Source: JAFALX01 sp050734185 (GTDB taxonomy: Bacteria; Chloroflexota; Dormibacteria; Aeolococcales; Aeolococcaceae). From it: DNA of 12,110 bases. The stretch covers positions 1-12,110 of the forward strand of contig JBOHUE010000063.1 in NCBI GenBank assembly GCA_050734185.1, in the 5' to 3' direction. The notes below the pieces were generated by a model that did not search any database, was not told where the DNA came from, and saw only the letters and a list, made by a program, of their open reading frames with translations. Below are positions 1 to 6,111 of the stretch, piece after piece. Within the stretch, counting starts at the first letter, position 1, and each line of letters begins with the position of its first letter. Position numbers and translations under genes: made by a program.

Positions 1-684
1 GTCCCGCTCAGCGGCGCGCGCCGCGCCATCGCCGAGCACATGGCGCGCAGCGTGCAGACCTCACCGCATGCGTACGTGCTGGTCGAGGTCGACATGTCCG
101 CGGTGTCCCGATTCCGCGACCGCCAGCGCGGCGAGTTCCAGAAACGCTACGGCGTCAACCTCACATTCCTGCCGTTTGTCGCTCGCGCGGTCTGTGAAGC
201 GTTGCGCCGCCACCCCACGCTCAATGCCACATGGAGCGACGGCGGGATCGTGCTCAAGCACGACATCCACCTCGGTATCGCTGTCGCGCTGGAGGACAAC
301 CTGGTGGTGCCGGTCGTCCGCAGCGCAGATCGCCTGAGCATCAGCGGGCTGGCGACGACCATGGCCGAGCTGGGCGAACGCGCGCGCAGCAACCGCCTCA
401 AGCTCGACGAGATCCAGGGCGGCACCTTCACGCTCAACAACACCGGTGCCCTCGGCGCGGTGCTGACCGAGGCGATCATCAACCAGCCGCAGGCGGCGAT
501 CATGACCATGGACATGGTGGTCAAGCGCCCCGTCGTGGTCGAGGGCGACCACATCGTGATCCGGCCGATCATGAATCTGGGGATGTCCTTCGATCACCGG
601 ATCAACGACGGCCTGCAGGCCACCCGCTTCTCGCGGGAGGTGAAGGAGCTGCTCGAGGGCTTCGACGATCACTCGGCCCTCTGA
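1..684 (+). CDS. 2-oxoacid dehydrogenase E2 (dihydrolipoamide acyltransferase), C-terminal catalytic domain, 5' partial
   Basis: This encodes the acyltransferase core of a pyruvate, branched-chain or related 2-oxoacid dehydrogenase complex, which moves the acyl group from the lipoyl arm to CoA. The frame is open from base 1, so the gene starts outside the window; 227 residues are visible. The first residues, VPLSGARRAIAEHM, are the usual opening of the catalytic domain. GTFTLNNTGALG lies mid-domain, and the catalytic motif DHRINDG is near the C-terminus, with His at visible residue 199 and Asp at 203. The lipoyl and E1/E3-binding domains would lie upstream and are not seen. The substrate (acetyl, branched-chain acyl or succinyl) cannot be decided from this part, so no symbol is given. 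lipA and lipB, which make the lipoyl cofactor this protein needs, lie about 2 kb downstream. The family call is secure. Confidence 0.95.
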   Translation, partial: VPLSGARRAIAEHMARSVQTSPHAYVLVEVDMSAVSRFRDRQRGEFQKRYGVNLTFLPFVARAVCEALRRHPTLNATWSDGGIVLKHDIHLGIAVALEDNLVVPVVRSADRLSISGLATTMAELGERARSNRLKLDEIQGGTFTLNNTGALGAVLTEAIINQPQAAIMTMDMVVKRPVVVEGDHIVIRPIMNLGMSFDHRINDGLQATRFSREVKELLEGFDDHSAL

Positions 685-708
685 GGACGCTGACTCCGCC
701 CGGGCTTC

Positions 709-714
709 TATGAT
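709..714 (+). promoter_or_regulatory. Candidate -10 element for a leaderless small ORF
   Basis: TATGAT matches the TATAAT/TANNNT -10 pattern in five of six bases. It ends 8 bases before the ATG at 723, the spacing expected when transcription begins at the start codon. No clear -35 element or Shine-Dalgarno sequence is present, which fits leaderless actinobacterial genes. The site is predicted from sequence only. Confidence 0.35.
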
Positions 715-722
715 CACCGTGG

Positions 723-944
723 ATGGCTGACACCACGACGCATGACGTCTGGGGTTTCAGGACCCCGCCGTCCTGGGCGCTGCGGGCTCTCGAGAAGGGA
801 ATCATCGACGTCAATCGCTTCGAGGCGCTGGTTCGCCTTGCCGCCGAGGATCCCGAGGCCGCCTCGCGAGCCCTGCCGCGGCGGTCGACGTCATGCTCAT
901 GCCGCCGCCGCCCGCGGCGTGCCTGCACCACCTGGCGCGTCTAG
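723..944 (+). CDS. Small hypothetical protein, possibly frameshifted in its C-terminal half
   Basis: This 73-residue ORF starts 38 bases after the E2 gene and ends three bases before the end of pruA, which converges on it. I do not recognise the family. The first 50 or so residues look like a real protein, with WGFRTPPSWALRALEKGIID followed by an amphipathic, acidic helix. The last 20 residues abruptly become Cys/Arg-rich (SCSCRRRPRR), which looks like out-of-frame reading of GC-rich DNA. One extra base near 877 would continue into a more natural sequence (AAVDVMLMPPPPAACLHHLA) that overlaps the 3' end of pruA. It may therefore be a frameshifted gene, a sequencing error or a short gene with an odd tail. 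No Shine-Dalgarno sequence is visible, but a -10-like box 8 bases upstream supports the chosen ATG. Confidence 0.4.
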   Translation: MADTTTHDVWGFRTPPSWALRALEKGIIDVNRFEALVRLAAEDPEAASRALPRRSTSCSCRRRPRRACTTWRV

Positions 945-947
945 GCC

Positions 948-2576
948 TCAGTCCGGCGCTTGGTGCGGGTACCGCCACTCGGTGGGCGGGACGAACGTCT
1001 CCTTGATGACGCGCGCGGAGAGCCAGCGCACCAGATTGAGCGCCGAACCCGCCTTGTCGTTGGTGCCTGAGAGCCTGGCGCCGCCGAACGGCTGCTGCCC
1101 GACCACGGCCCCCGTCGGCTTGTCGTTGACGTAGAAGTTCCCGGCCGCGTGGCGCAGCCGGGAGGACGCCTCATCGATCGCGCGGCGATCCTGGGCGAAC
1201 ACCGCGCCGGTGAGTCCGTACGGCGACGTCCCGTCGACCAAGTCGAGCACCGAGTCCCACTGAGCGTCCTCGTACGGGTACACGGTGAGGACAGGGCCGA
1301 ACAGCTCGCGCTGCATCAGCTCGTGGCGCGGGTCGTCCGTTTGGTAAATCGTGGGGTGCACGAACCAGCCGACGCTGCGGTCGCACTCGCCGCCGGCGAC
1401 GAGCTCGAGATGCGGGTCCGTGCGCCCCGCCCCGATCGCGCTGCGCAGCGAGACGTAGCTCGACTCATCGATCACAGCACCCATGAACGTGCTGAAGTCG
1501 GCGACGTCGCCGACCCGAATCGATTCGGTGGCCGCCGCCAGCGGCTCGCGCAGGCGTTGCCACAGTGAGCGGGGCACGTACGCGCGCGAGGCGGCCGAGC
1601 ACTTCTGCCCCTGGTACTCGAACGCGCCACGGAGCAACCCGACGAGCAGCGAGTCGACGGACGCGGACGGATGGGCCAGCACGAAGTCCTTGCCGCCGGT
1701 CTCGCCGACAAGACGCGGATACGTTCTGTAATTGCCAAGGCTGCCCGCAACTGTCGACCACAGATGCTGAAACGTGGCCGTGGAGCCCGTGAAGTGCACA
1801 CCGGCGAGCGCCGGATGCGTGAGCGCGGTGCGCGACACGGCGGCACCGGGTGCCGCGACCATGTTGATCACGCCCGGTGGCAGCCCGGCCGCCTGGAGCA
1901 CCTCGATGATCACCTGCGCGGCAAGAAGCTGCGTCGAGGCCGGCTTCCAGACAACCGTGTTGCCGAGCAGGGCGGGCGCCGTGGGCAGGTTGCCGGCGAT
2001 CGATGTGAAGTTGAACGGAGTGATGGCGAGCACGAAGCCCTCCAGCGGGCGGTAGTCCATGCGATTCCACGTCCCCGGCGACGACACCGGTTGCTCCGCC
2101 TGCAGGCGCTCCGCGAAGTGCACGTTCCAGCGCCAGAAGTCGATGAGCTCGCAGGCGGCGTCGATCTCCGCCTGATGGACCGTCTTGCTCTGGCCCAGCA
2201 TCGTCGCCGCGTTGATGCGGTCGCGCCACGGCCCGCTGAGCAGGTCGGCGGCGCGCAGGAACACAGCCGCGCGCGTCTCCCACGGCGCCGACGACCACGA
2301 ACGCCACGCGCCGAGCGCCGCGTCGACCGCGCGGCGGACGTCGTCCGCCGTGGCGAGCCTGGTCTCGGCGATGACGAGCTCGCGGCGGTGCGGTGCGCGC
2401 AGCTCGAGGGGCTCGCCGGACCCCGAGACGCGGTCGCCACCGATGTGCTGGCGGATGGCATGGGGCGCCGCCGCCTGCATCGCATCCAGCTCCTCGCGCA
2501 GGCTGGCGCGCTCCGGCGATCCCGGCGCGTACAGCAGCACGGGCTCGTTGCGCGGTGTCGTGCCGTTGGAGGTCAT
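948..2576 (-). CDS. pruA: L-glutamate gamma-semialdehyde (1-pyrroline-5-carboxylate) dehydrogenase
   Basis: This NAD-dependent aldehyde dehydrogenase oxidises glutamate semialdehyde/P5C to glutamate, the second step of proline degradation, in the cytoplasm. At 542 residues it has the length of the stand-alone P5CDH type found in actinobacteria and in eukaryotes (ALDH4A1). The N-terminal NEPVLLYAPGSPER is typical of that type. AITPFNFTSIAGN (residues 184-196) holds the active-site Asn189. VGETGGKD (290-297) holds the general base Glu292, and GQKCSAAS (323-330) holds the nucleophile Cys326. ELFGPVLTVYPY and PFGGARLSGTNDKAG complete the family motifs. No Shine-Dalgarno sequence precedes the ATG. 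A weak CACAAT box 8 bases upstream (2585-2590, minus strand) would fit leaderless transcription. The gene diverges from lipA and converges on the small ORF. No proline dehydrogenase gene is in view, so the partner is elsewhere. Confidence 0.96.
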   Translation of the reverse strand: MTSNGTTPRNEPVLLYAPGSPERASLREELDAMQAAAPHAIRQHIGGDRVSGSGEPLELRAPHRRELVIAETRLATADDVRRAVDAALGAWRSWSSAPWETRAAVFLRAADLLSGPWRDRINAATMLGQSKTVHQAEIDAACELIDFWRWNVHFAERLQAEQPVSSPGTWNRMDYRPLEGFVLAITPFNFTSIAGNLPTAPALLGNTVVWKPASTQLLAAQVIIEVLQAAGLPPGVINMVAAPGAAVSRTALTHPALAGVHFTGSTATFQHLWSTVAGSLGNYRTYPRLVGETGGKDFVLAHPSASVDSLLVGLLRGAFEYQGQKCSAASRAYVPRSLWQRLREPLAAATESIRVGDVADFSTFMGAVIDESSYVSLRSAIGAGRTDPHLELVAGGECDRSVGWFVHPTIYQTDDPRHELMQRELFGPVLTVYPYEDAQWDSVLDLVDGTSPYGLTGAVFAQDRRAIDEASSRLRHAAGNFYVNDKPTGAVVGQQPFGGARLSGTNDKAGSALNLVRWLSARVIKETFVPPTEWRYPHQAPD

Positions 2577-2616
2577 CGCATTGAATTGTGCCCCGGTCCG
2601 CTGGGGGCTGAATCAT

Positions 2617-2630
2617 CCGCCGAACGGCGG
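2617..2630. repeat. Perfect palindrome in the pruA-lipA divergent promoter region
   Basis: CCGCCGAACGGCGG is a 6-base inverted repeat around a 2-base centre. It sits almost midway in the 94-base gap between the divergent starts of pruA and lipA, just upstream of the lipA -10 candidate. It could be an operator for either gene or a chance feature of GC-rich DNA. No regulator is assigned. Confidence 0.35.
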
Positions 2631-2652
2631 TGTGGTCCTCACAAACGTGCGT

Positions 2653-2658
2653 TACAGT
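2653..2658 (+). promoter_or_regulatory. Candidate -10 element of the lipA-lipB-dtxR transcript
   Basis: TACAGT fits TANNNT and ends 12 bases before the lipA ATG, so the transcript would have a leader of only about 4-6 bases or none. The -35 position (about 2630-2635, GTGTGG) is poor. The only Shine-Dalgarno-like bases, AGGA at 2665-2668, are too close to the ATG to work normally, which again suggests a nearly leaderless message. Confidence 0.35.
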
Positions 2659-2670
2659 GGATTCAGGACC

Positions 2671-3609
2671 ATGGACACGATCCCGCTTCGCCCGGCCGAC
2701 ACGCCGGCGCAGCGGCCGGCGCATCAGCGGCTGCTCCCCGAGGGCGTCGATCGCCGGCCGCCCTGGCTCACCGTCAAGCTGCCGATGGGCGCGGGCTACG
2801 CACGCATCAAGACGATCATGCGCGGGCTCGAGCTCAACACCGTCTGCGAGGAGGCCCGCTGTCCCAACATCGCCGAGTGCTGGGGGCACGGCACGGCGAC
2901 GTTCATGATCCTCGGCGACGTGTGCACCCGCGCCTGCGCGTTCTGCGCGGTGAAGAGCGGCAAGCGCGGGGGTGACGTTGACGCCGACGAGCCGCGCCGG
3001 GTGGGGGAGGCTGCAGCGCGCATGGGGCTGCGCCACGCGGTGGTCACCTCGGTGGACCGCGACGACCTCGCAGACGGCGGTGCCGCGATCTTCGCGGCGA
3101 CCATCGAGGCGATCCGCGAGCATGCGCCCGGTACCACGATCGAGGTGCTCACGCCCGACTTCCAGGGCGACCACGAGGCGCTCGCCGCGGTGATGTGCGC
3201 GCGGCCCGAGATCTTCAACCACAACGTGGAGACGGTCGGGCGGCTCTACCGGCGCGTGCGTCCCAAGGCCGACCTGCGGCGCAGCCTCGAGCTGTTGCAG
3301 GCGGCGAAGCAGATGGAACCGCGCTCGCGCACCAAATCGGGACTGATGGTCGGGCTCGGCGAGTCCATGGCTGAGGTCCGGGAGCTGCTCACGCAGATGC
3401 GCGAACACGACATCGAAATAGTCACCATTGGCCAATACTTGCGGCCCTCGCTCAAGCACCACCCGCTGATCCGCTACTGGCACCCGGACGAGTTCGCCGA
3501 GCTCAAGGCGTACGGCGCCGAGCTCGGCTTCGCGCACGTCGAGTCCGGGCCGCTGGTGCGTTCCAGCTACCACGCCCACGAGCAGGCGGCCGCCGCGGAG
3601 GCGGTGTGA
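2671..3609 (+). CDS. lipA: Lipoyl synthase (radical SAM)
   Basis: Lipoyl synthase inserts two sulfurs into protein-bound octanoyl groups to make the lipoyl cofactor of E2 subunits and GcvH. The product has 312 residues, normal for LipA. The auxiliary [4Fe-4S] cluster ligands are Cys59, Cys64 and Cys70 (CX4CX5C), and the radical-SAM ligands are Cys85, Cys89 and Cys92 (CX3CX2C). The C-terminal RSSYHA motif (297-302) supplies the conserved serine ligand. VETVGRLYRRVRP and KSGLMVGLGE are family hallmarks. The frame stays open far upstream on the strand opposite pruA, but the ATG at 2671 gives the usual length and lies after the putative promoter, so it is preferred. It overlaps lipB by four bases (GTGA), indicating translational coupling. 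The enzyme uses up its auxiliary cluster in each turnover, which makes its link to iron genes downstream notable. Confidence 0.97.
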   Translation: MDTIPLRPADTPAQRPAHQRLLPEGVDRRPPWLTVKLPMGAGYARIKTIMRGLELNTVCEEARCPNIAECWGHGTATFMILGDVCTRACAFCAVKSGKRGGDVDADEPRRVGEAAARMGLRHAVVTSVDRDDLADGGAAIFAATIEAIREHAPGTTIEVLTPDFQGDHEALAAVMCARPEIFNHNVETVGRLYRRVRPKADLRRSLELLQAAKQMEPRSRTKSGLMVGLGESMAEVRELLTQMREHDIEIVTIGQYLRPSLKHHPLIRYWHPDEFAELKAYGAELGFAHVESGPLVRSSYHAHEQAAAAEAV

Positions 3610-4328
3610 CGGAGTCGGGCCGGCCGACGCTGCAGGCACGCTGGCTCGGCACCGTGCCGTACCGCGACGCCTGGGCGCTGCAGCAGGAGCTGGCCCGGCA
3701 GCGGCGCGACGATGAGATCGGCGACCAGTTGCTGCTGCTCGAGCACCCGCCCGTGTACACGATGGGACGCGCCGGCGACCCTGCCCACCTCGGTGCGGGA
3801 CCGGCTGCGCTCCGCGCCGCCGGCGCCGAGTACATCGACGTCGACCGCGGTGGATCCGTGACCTTTCACGGGCCCGGTCAGCTCGTGGCGTACCCGATCC
3901 TGAAGCTGCGCGACATCTTTCCCATCCCCGGGCATCTGGCGCACGGCGACGTCGTGGCGTACGTGCGCGCCCTCGAGGAGGCGGTCATCATCACGGCGGC
4001 GCGCGAGGGCATCCACGCGGAGCGTCGCCCATCGTTCACCGGCGTGTGGGTCGGGAGCGCGAAGCTGGCGGCCATCGGCGTCAAGGTGGCCGGCGGCGTA
4101 ACGCTGCACGGTCTGGCGCTCAACGCCTGCACCGACCTGAGCTGGTTCGAGCGCGTCACCCCGTGCGGCATCGACGACGCGACGGCGACGTCGTTTTCCG
4201 CGCTGGGCGTCGACGCCACGCCGCGTGGCCTCGCAACGCTGCTGGCGACCGACCTGGCGGCGGTGTTCGATCGCCGCCTGGTGCGCTCCCGGAGCGACGA
4301 GCCGACGCGACGCCCGGCGGCCGCCTGA
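3606..4328 (+). CDS. lipB: Octanoyl-[ACP]:protein N-octanoyltransferase
   Basis: LipB transfers octanoate from acyl carrier protein to lipoyl domains, the step before LipA, in the cytoplasm. The product has 240 residues and starts at a GTG that overlaps the lipA stop (GTGA). The core motif RGGSVTFHGPGQLVAYPI spans 81-98. The catalytic lysine is Lys153 in SAKLAAIGVK (E. coli Lys135), and the acyl-accepting cysteine is Cys187 in VTPCGIDD (E. coli Cys169). The stretch after the core motif (about 102-115, DIFPIPGHLAHGDV) appears longer than in E. coli. The last 15 or so residues (RSRSDEPTRRPAAA) look like a disordered tail. The next gene begins 7 bases after its stop, so lipA, lipB and the DtxR-family gene probably share one transcript. 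Confidence 0.96.
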   Translation: MTESGRPTLQARWLGTVPYRDAWALQQELARQRRDDEIGDQLLLLEHPPVYTMGRAGDPAHLGAGPAALRAAGAEYIDVDRGGSVTFHGPGQLVAYPILKLRDIFPIPGHLAHGDVVAYVRALEEAVIITAAREGIHAERRPSFTGVWVGSAKLAAIGVKVAGGVTLHGLALNACTDLSWFERVTPCGIDDATATSFSALGVDATPRGLATLLATDLAAVFDRRLVRSRSDEPTRRPAAA

Positions 4329-4335
4329 GACAGCG

Positions 4336-5031
4336 ATGACCGAAGGAGTGGTGGCGGGGGCGCGGCCGACGGCGCTCGCCGAGCGGTACCTCGAGGCCAT
4401 CTACTACATCGACCATGAGGGGGAGACGCCCCGGCCTGGACGGCTGGCGGAGTGGCTCGGGGTGAGCGCGCCGACGGCGACGGTCAGCCTGCAGCGTCTG
4501 GCCCGCGACGGATGGGTGCGCTCGGGCAGCGACCACGGGCTGCAGCTCACGGAGGCGGGCGCCGAGGCCGCGGCCGAGATCGTTCGCCGGCACCGGATCC
4601 TCGAGCGCTGGCTGACGGACGCGCTCGGCCTCGACTGGGCGACCGCCGACCTGGAGGCGGCGTCGCTCGCTCACGGTGTCAGCCCGCTCGTCCTGGAGCG
4701 GATCGACGCCTCCCTGGGCCACCCGAGCACCTGCCCGCACGGCAACGTGATCCCCGGACGGCGGCCGCCCCGCGGCGGTCACCTCAGCCGGCTCGCCGAT
4801 CTCGAGCCCGGCGTCCGAGGCCGCGTGGCGCGCATCTCCGAGGTGGCGGAACACGACGCGCCGCACCTGCTTGCGACGCTCAGCGCCCATGAGCTGTACC
4901 CGGGCTCCGAGATCACGGTGGTGGACGCCGGGGGGAGCCGCATCGATACCGGATCCGGGCCCTTCGACCTCGATCGCCTCGTCGCTCGCGCGGTGTGGGT
5001 CACCGGCGGCGGCGGCTCCACGCAGGATTAG
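4336..5031 (+). CDS. DtxR/MntR-family transcriptional regulator with degenerate metal site
   Basis: This 231-residue protein has the full three-part layout of DtxR/IdeR: a winged helix (about 13-75), a dimerisation/metal-binding domain (about 76-140) and a C-terminal SH3/FeoA-like domain (about 155-225). RYLEAIYYIDHEGETP and the recognition-helix region VSAPTATVSLQRLARDGWV match the family closely. The first ATG after lipB is chosen; a frame extension back to 4225 lies inside lipB. Compared with the remembered C. diphtheriae DtxR sequence, the ancillary ligands His79 and Glu83 are kept (His86, Glu90), but His98 is Asp105. In the primary site Met10 is Arg17, Cys102 is Ala109 and Glu105 is Ala112; only His106 is kept (His113). 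CPHGNVIPG (133-141) follows, as in many homologues. The metal response may thus be altered or lost. The stop codon lies within an iron box, which suggests that this regulator, or an IdeR elsewhere, controls the iron permease downstream. Confidence 0.9.
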   Translation: MTEGVVAGARPTALAERYLEAIYYIDHEGETPRPGRLAEWLGVSAPTATVSLQRLARDGWVRSGSDHGLQLTEAGAEAAAEIVRRHRILERWLTDALGLDWATADLEAASLAHGVSPLVLERIDASLGHPSTCPHGNVIPGRRPPRGGHLSRLADLEPGVRGRVARISEVAEHDAPHLLATLSAHELYPGSEITVVDAGGSRIDTGSGPFDLDRLVARAVWVTGGGGSTQD

Positions 5032-5046
5032 ATTAGGCTAATCTAA
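5028..5046. promoter_or_regulatory. DtxR/IdeR-type iron box
   Basis: TTAGATTAGGCTAATCTAA is a 19-base dyad, symmetric about its central base. It differs from the known DtxR/IdeR consensus TTAGGTTAGGCTAACCTAA at only two, mirror-image positions. It starts one base before the regulator's TAG stop and ends 38 bases before the permease GTG. TAATCT inside it (5039-5044) could serve as a -10 element, so bound repressor would block transcription of the permease when iron is plentiful. Its A/T richness stands out against the flanking DNA. Confidence 0.88.
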
Positions 5047-5074
5047 CTCCAGCGACGGAACACGCCGGGGCAAC

Positions 5075-5079
5075 GAGGG
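5075..5079 (+). promoter_or_regulatory. Ribosome binding site of the iron permease
   Basis: GAGGG lies 5 bases before the GTG at 5085. It supports that GTG as the start and also fits translation from a transcript that begins near the iron box. Confidence 0.6.
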
Positions 5080-5084
5080 CAACA

Positions 5085-5924
5085 GTGCTCGGCAGCTTTC
5101 TCATCTTCGCCCGCGAGGGGATCGAGGGGACGCTCATCTGCGCCATCCTCATGACCTTTCTCGCGGCGGCGGGCCGGCGTGATCTCTTCCGCGCGGTCCT
5201 CGCGGGAGCCGGCGCGGCGGTGCTGGTGGCCGTGGGGGTCGGCGTCATCCTCTGGGTGGTCAGTCGCGACGCGTTCGTCGGCTCCAATCAGCAGGCGTGG
5301 TTCGAGACCGCCGTCTTCCTGGTGGCGGTGGTCGTGCTCACGTACATGACGTTCTGGATGCGGCGCCACGCGCGCACCATGAGCCGCGAGATCCGTGACC
5401 GGGCGGCGGGGGCCGTCGCCGGAGGATCGGCGATGGCGCTGGCGCTCATCGCCTTCGTCACCGTGGGTCGCGAGGCGGTCGAGACGGTGCTGTTTCTGCT
5501 CGCCATCGCGTACCAGTCGTCACCGCTGCAGGTGGGGATCGGCGCGGTCCTCGGACTCGGGCTCGCGCTGATCGTGGCGTTCGCCATGTACCGCGTCGGT
5601 GTTCGCGTCAATATCGGCAAGTTCTTCAGCGTGCTCGGCAGCCTGCTGCTGCTGGTCGCCGCCGGCCTGATGGCCAACGCGGTGGGCAACCTGCAGGAGC
5701 TCGGCGCGCTGCCCGGCGGCTCGATGAAGCTGTGGGACATGAGCGGCGCCCTCGCTGACGACCGGGGCGTCGGCGATGTCCTCCACGGCCTGCTCGGGTA
5801 CAGCGCGTCGCCGACGGTGCTGCAGCTGCTGGTCTGGCTCGGTTTCCTCGCTGCCGGACTCTGGCTGTTCCTCCGCCCGGCGCCCAAGCCCGCGGCGCCG
5901 CGTCCCGTCCCGTCGCCCTCCTAG
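5085..5924 (+). CDS. efeU: FTR1/EfeU-family high-affinity iron permease
   Basis: This is an integral membrane iron importer, 279 residues long, close to E. coli EfeU (276). It has the two REXXE motifs that bind and move iron: REGIE at residues 10-14 in the first membrane segment and REAVE at 129-133 in the fourth. About seven hydrophobic helices can be read, at roughly 3-28, 38-60, 72-92, 113-141, 149-169, 179-200 and 244-264. WMRRHART after the third helix and LWDMSGAL before the last also match EfeU. The start is a GTG with GAGGG 5 bases upstream. The C-terminal tail is Pro-rich. An iron box just upstream predicts iron repression. The usual partners EfeO and EfeB, or a ferroxidase, are not next to it, so its oxidation partner is unknown or elsewhere. 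Confidence 0.94.
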   Translation: MLGSFLIFAREGIEGTLICAILMTFLAAAGRRDLFRAVLAGAGAAVLVAVGVGVILWVVSRDAFVGSNQQAWFETAVFLVAVVVLTYMTFWMRRHARTMSREIRDRAAGAVAGGSAMALALIAFVTVGREAVETVLFLLAIAYQSSPLQVGIGAVLGLGLALIVAFAMYRVGVRVNIGKFFSVLGSLLLLVAAGLMANAVGNLQELGALPGGSMKLWDMSGALADDRGVGDVLHGLLGYSASPTVLQLLVWLGFLAAGLWLFLRPAPKPAAPRPVPSPS

Positions 5925-5977
5925 CCGCCGTCCTGCGAGGGGCGTTGTTGCCAACCCTACCCGTTACTCAGGTGTGA

Positions 5978-5991
5978 CGAACAAACGTTTC
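5978..5991. promoter_or_regulatory. Candidate LexA (SOS) box
   Basis: CGAACAAACGTTTC fits every position of the Gram-positive LexA/DinR consensus CGAACRNRYGTTYC as I recall it. It differs by one base from the mycobacterial form CGAAC-N4-GTTCG. It lies about 120 bases before the 109-residue ORF and two bases before a -10-like TAGATT, where a bound repressor could block transcription. Neither downstream gene is a known DNA-repair gene, so the role is uncertain. Confidence 0.4.
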
Positions 5992-5992
5992 G

Positions 5993-5998
5993 TAGATT
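5993..5998 (+). promoter_or_regulatory. Candidate -10 element for the 109-residue ORF and rpiA
   Basis: TAGATT fits TANNNT in one of the few A/T-rich patches of the region. No good -35 element is seen 16-18 bases upstream. Transcription from here would give a leader of about 105 bases. That leader would include a run of 33 bases without any G (6047-6079), which should stay unstructured before the Shine-Dalgarno sequence. Confidence 0.3.
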
Positions 5999-6097
5999 AA
6001 TGCTGCATCGGCGGGTACCATCGCCCACGAGCGTTCATCTGTTCGGTCCAATCCAACCAATACATCTCACCAACAACCCGACATAGATGTCCCGCTC

Positions 6098-6104
6098 AGG
6101 GGGA
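6098..6104 (+). promoter_or_regulatory. Strong ribosome binding site of the 109-residue ORF
   Basis: AGGGGGA lies 7 bases before the ATG at 6112. It fixes that start and argues that this unknown ORF is a real gene. Confidence 0.65.
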
Positions 6105-6111
6105 CGGCTCC

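Noticed and set aside
2185..2670. Upstream extension of the lipA frame
   Set aside because: The 162 extra codons lie opposite pruA and show no LipA similarity; the ATG at 2671 gives the normal LipA length.
1671..2975. 434-codon open frame on the plus strand opposite pruA and into lipA
   Set aside because: It is antisense to pruA, out of frame with lipA, Arg-rich and has no recognisable motif.
1465..3639. 724-codon open frame on the minus strand across lipA and pruA
   Set aside because: It runs out of frame through pruA and antisense to lipA. Its translation is Arg/His/Pro-rich and low in hydrophobic cores, typical of a shadow frame in high-GC DNA.
5925..6111. Riboswitch or terminator in the longest intergenic region
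   Set aside because: I found no convincing stem followed by a T run and no known riboswitch core. The only stem, GGCG/CGCC around 6010-6025, is too short to call.
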